From positions 1-46,039 of the forward strand of contig WTKN01000133.1 in the NCBI GenBank assembly GCA_011524395.1: DNA of 46,039 nucleotides. The letters run 5' to 3'. Shown here in pieces: positions 43,643 to 46,039 of this stretch (position 1 is its first letter; each line of letters starts with the position of its first letter). The position numbers and the translations under genes were made by a program. The notes under the pieces were generated by a model. That model was given only the letters and a program-made list of their open reading frames with translations. It was not told the origin of the DNA and made no database searches. The stretch comes from Moorena sp. SS36440bin_2. Lineage in GTDB: Bacteria; Cyanobacteriota; Cyanobacteriia; Cyanobacteriales; Coleofasciculaceae.

Positions 43643-43974
43643 ATGCAAAGCGCGAGTGGGGGGAACCCCGATGACCGTAATGGTACGTTTGACCCGTAAT
43701 TTAATTTGCCACGGGTCGCACCTCTGCATCGCTTCCAGAAATCCCTAGATTTATGTCTTGGTAATTGGCTACCCGATCATGATATAGGGTTGTATTTGAG
43801 ATGTAAACCTGTATGGTTTTTAATGAACAATAAAAGCGATGCAGCGAGGTAGCGCGGTCTTGGGGGTTCCCCCCATGAGCGACTACCGGTGCGGTCTTGG
43901 GGGTTCCCACGGGGCAAGCAGCGGTGCGGAAACAAGTTCCGCACACAGAACCATGGGCCACTCGCGCTTTGCAT
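43643..43974. mobile_element. 332-bp candidate non-autonomous element with perfect 17-bp terminal inverted repeats
   Basis: The ends are ATGCAAAGCGCGAGTGG (43643-43659) and CCACTCGCGCTTTGCAT (43958-43974). The interior contains the GCGGTCTTGGGGG module copy 2 (43834-43908) and a GCGGAA..TTCCGC hairpin (43926-43942). No protein-coding frame is credible. The same 17-mer with flanking GTCAGCC occurs at 8087-8103 as a solo end. No target duplication was identified. Confidence 0.6.
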
Positions 43975-44101
43975 CAAGAACTGAGGATCTGATACTTTTA
44001 ACCCGGACAAATCTTGACATCTTGGAGGTCCGAGACATCTCCCGAGTCAGAAAAGCTGAGTACTACATCCCCGACTTTGTCAAGGAAGGTGGTATCCCAC
44101 A

Positions 44102-44140
44102 TCGCCTTTCGGCAAAGCCGACGCTACGCGAACAGGAAAA
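44102..44140. repeat. Palindromic repeat at the tnpB 3' end
   Basis: ATCGCCTTTCGGCAAAGCCG followed by ACGCTACGCGAACAGG. It includes the TTTCGGCAAAGCCG hairpin found in the DUF3095 insertion (11057-11070) and CGCTACGCGAA found in the first tnpB right end (15045-15055). Confidence 0.75.
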
Positions 44141-45278
44141 TCCCGACGGCTCCATTGAAATCTCTAGGGATTTCGTATCCGCAATGTGGACACTTAAAAT
44201 TCAAAGAGCTACCAAGTTTTCTATGAACGTGTCCACATTTTGTACAAGTCAATGAGGTATACTCCTCTGTTATTCTCACTAACTTGGAACCATACCGGTT
44301 GCACAAGTGTTCTAAAATTTGAGAGAATTGATAAAAAGCCCAGGTCATCATAGCTCTAGCTGTTTTGTTTTTCAGCTTTCGCTTTTTCTTGACAACCATT
44401 TGTGACGTCTCAAAAGTTGGCAAGACAATTACATCGTAATTTTTAGCTAGATAGGAAGCTACTTGTTTATGCAACTCAGTCCTGAGGTTTCTGATTTTAG
44501 TCCTGAGCCTTTCCATGGCTAGTTTTAGCTTGTATCGACGATGCTTAGACCTATGTCCAATGGACTTGTCGTGTTCACTTTTTAATTTATCTAAATGGGA
44601 ACAAAGCGTAGGCGACCTCTGAAAGTCATTACTTCCAAACTCTAGAAAGTCAGTACCGTCAAAGCCAGTCATGAAAGTCCTAACTCCGGGGTCTAAAGCT
44701 ATCACTTTATTGGTTTCGGTAGGTTCAACACTAAACTCTACTGGGAAGTGTGCAAGCCATCGACCTTTGTTGTAAGTGAGTTCTGTAGAGCCGTCGGTAA
44801 GTACACAGAATTCCTGACCCTTGAATTCAGGCTTTGGTAAATGCTTGGTTGTAGAAACCATCCACCGGCCAGCCTTGTAAGCTGTAGGGTCAAACTGGAT
44901 GGTCTGTTTCTGATCTCGCACGCTACGAAATTTAGCTATTTTTAACCCAGCCTGTGGATTGAGTTGACGTTTTTTGCCAAAACCGATGAATTTCGGCTGC
45001 TTTGCTGTTTCTTTCCAAGCCGTGTAAGCTTCCATAGAAGCGTTATCTAAGATCTTGGAAACATTTAGATCCTTGCACCACTGTGGAATAAGTCCAGATT
45101 GTTTTAGCCAAGTCCTAAAACCATGTTTTCCTCCTTTTTTGCCTACTTTTGTGTAGCCCTGATTTTTGTTTAATTGCTCAATGGATATGTTATAAACTTT
45201 ACGGACAGCAGAAATCCATTTTTTCCAGATTTTCTCAAGTTCCTTGCTTGGGTACACTCGGTAACTCACTGTCTTCAA
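44124..45278 (-). CDS. tnpB: TnpB of an IS607-type element, C-terminus rewritten by a repeat
   Basis: The protein has 384 residues. RuvC residues: Asp in VIALDPGVRTFMTG, Glu in VIVLPTFETSQMV, and Asp in IPRDFNGAVGIF. The zinc ribbon is CTKCG ... CPHCG. All catalytic residues remain. The final codons FLFA plus the stop (TTC GCG TAG) belong to the same GCGTAGCG palindromic repeat seen at the first tnpB, so the native end and the overlapping guide-RNA region have been replaced. It overlaps the recombinase gene by 44 bp, the standard IS607 tnpA-tnpB arrangement. RNA-guided cutting is known for the family but untested here. Confidence 0.88.
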   Translation of the reverse strand: MKTVSYRVYPSKELEKIWKKWISAVRKVYNISIEQLNKNQGYTKVGKKGGKHGFRTWLKQSGLIPQWCKDLNVSKILDNASMEAYTAWKETAKQPKFIGFGKKRQLNPQAGLKIAKFRSVRDQKQTIQFDPTAYKAGRWMVSTTKHLPKPEFKGQEFCVLTDGSTELTYNKGRWLAHFPVEFSVEPTETNKVIALDPGVRTFMTGFDGTDFLEFGSNDFQRSPTLCSHLDKLKSEHDKSIGHRSKHRRYKLKLAMERLRTKIRNLRTELHKQVASYLAKNYDVIVLPTFETSQMVVKKKRKLKNKTARAMMTWAFYQFSQILEHLCNRYGSKLVRITEEYTSLTCTKCGHVHRKLGSSLNFKCPHCGYEIPRDFNGAVGIFLFA

Positions 45279-45856
45279 TGATTTTTTGTTTATATTTTAT
45301 GAGTCCGTAAAGCCGGCAACTGAAGACATGGATGACCGCCAGAACATCCTCAACCATTTCTTGTTCTGGGCTGAGGTTCTTTTCGTCGAGAACCAGTATT
45401 TTAGTTTGGAATTTAGAGCACAACCATGAGACAATATCGAACCCAAAACGGCAAAGCCTATCTTTGTGGGCAACGACAATATATTTGCAATTACCGTCGA
45501 GAACTCTGTCCAGTAAGGCGTGAAGACCAAATCTTTTGAAGTTAAGTCCGCTTCCGATGTCTCGGATGATTTCTGCATCGGGGTAACGAGACTTAAGAAA
45601 CTGTACTTGTTGCTCAAGGTCATTTTTTTGAGAGCGACTTGAAACTGATGCATATAAGATTGTTGCTCTGTCATCTGTTCTTGTCTTTGTGGCTGGAATA
45701 GAGACAACTGAGTCGCTGGTCGTATCGTCAAAGTCCTCCAGGGGTTTTGATGCCTTGGATCTTACCTTCAAAGAGCCATCTTTCGAGTGTTCTGATACTG
45801 ACTCCAAGTTTAGCGGTAGCGACCCTTGGAGGGACTATGTTGACTGATTCATCCAT
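45235..45856 (-). pseudogene. tnpA: IS607-family serine recombinase (TnpA), frameshifted
   Basis: ATG 45856 starts MDESVNIVPPRVATAKLGVS, then IRTLERWLFEGKIQGIKTPG, the MerR-like helix-turn-helix of IS607 TnpA. It meets a stop where the family has GGHRRYD (GGL-TGA-RYD). The catalytic part is in another frame: LYASVSSRSQKNDLEQQVQF and VVAHKDRLCRFGFDIVSW. The active-site ARVSS motif reads ASVSS, so the conserved Arg is Ser. One indel, one nonsense codon and one active-site change indicate an inactive gene. The ORF beginning at 45807 has a spurious N-terminus (MESVSEHSKDG). Confidence 0.82.
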
Positions 45857-46039
45857 CTAACGTGCCTTGTTCGTTACATTTACATTGTCGGACAAGATGT
45901 CGGAAAATATCAACTATATCGGGAAAATTATTGTTCAGGACGCAACTCTTGTCCCTATTGGCTAAAGCCGGTGCCTGTTGGGAGGGCAGGGCTGTTTCTT
46001 GCGTCCGGCCAAAATTTGATTGGTGGGGAGGTGGGGAGA
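45857..46039. other. Upstream flank of the IS607 element
   Basis: It contains two TGTCGGA blocks (45887-45893 and 45899-45905) that may belong to the element end, and a GGTGGGGA run at the window edge. No gene is visible. Confidence 0.35.

Noticed and set aside
43839-44255. 138-codon plus frame and two minus frames near 43700-44010
   Set aside because: They translate the GCGGTCTTGGGGG module and the antisense of tnpB.

Overview
The window looks like part of a large filamentous marine cyanobacterial genome, most like Moorena (Moorea)-type genomes. This is an inference from three things: many copies of the cyanobacterial octamer HIP1 (GCGATCGC) in the housekeeping genes, heptanucleotide tandem repeats in nearly every intergenic gap, and a TubC-docked NRPS beside a broken barbamide/syringomycin-type halogenase start. 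No rRNA, tRNA or CRISPR array was seen.

Layout. 1-7.7 kb is a natural-product fragment: the 3' part of an IS630 transposase, a wrecked gene (TubC docking domain plus the N-terminus of a non-heme iron halogenase-like protein), a single-module NRPS (TubC-C-A-PCP-E-like, with a proline-type A-domain code) and a cyclic-peptide ABC exporter. 8.3-14.8 kb is core-like: murJ, a DUF3095 protein, a small hypothetical, a metallo-beta-lactamase-fold lipoprotein and an aminopeptidase P. 15.0-16.4 kb is a tnpB-only IS200/IS605-type element with recognisable end hairpins. 16.6-23.3 kb holds an ABA4-like membrane protein and a three-gene cassette: dynamin-like GTPase, single-pass membrane protein, second dynamin-like GTPase. 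23.4-32.6 kb carries purK, a secreted pentapeptide-repeat protein, a YvlD/holin-like membrane protein, a large secreted zinc metalloprotease, a small secreted protein, a DsbA-like oxidoreductase and a glycosyltransferase. 33.5-37.4 kb is an NB-ARC (STAND) ATPase with 19 near-identical 31-32-residue repeats and a decayed N-terminus. Then come an orphan DUF433 antitoxin-like gene, a candidate small RNA, a lipoprotein and a bifunctional putA. The right end has a DUF4278 protein, a 332-bp element with 17-bp terminal inverted repeats, and a decaying IS607 element (frameshifted serine recombinase plus tnpB).

The strongest unexplained theme is repeats invading genes. Two palindromic elements sit exactly inside former HIP1 sites: one adds 63 bp (21 codons, in frame) to the DUF3095 gene, the other adds 52 bp (out of frame) to the NB-ARC gene. 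Related repeats supply the stop codons of the DUF3095 gene and both tnpB genes (GCG-TAG), and a different nested-palindrome element supplies the NRPS stop codon. The other system worth following is the dynamin / membrane protein / dynamin triad, whose first two genes lack HIP1 sites.
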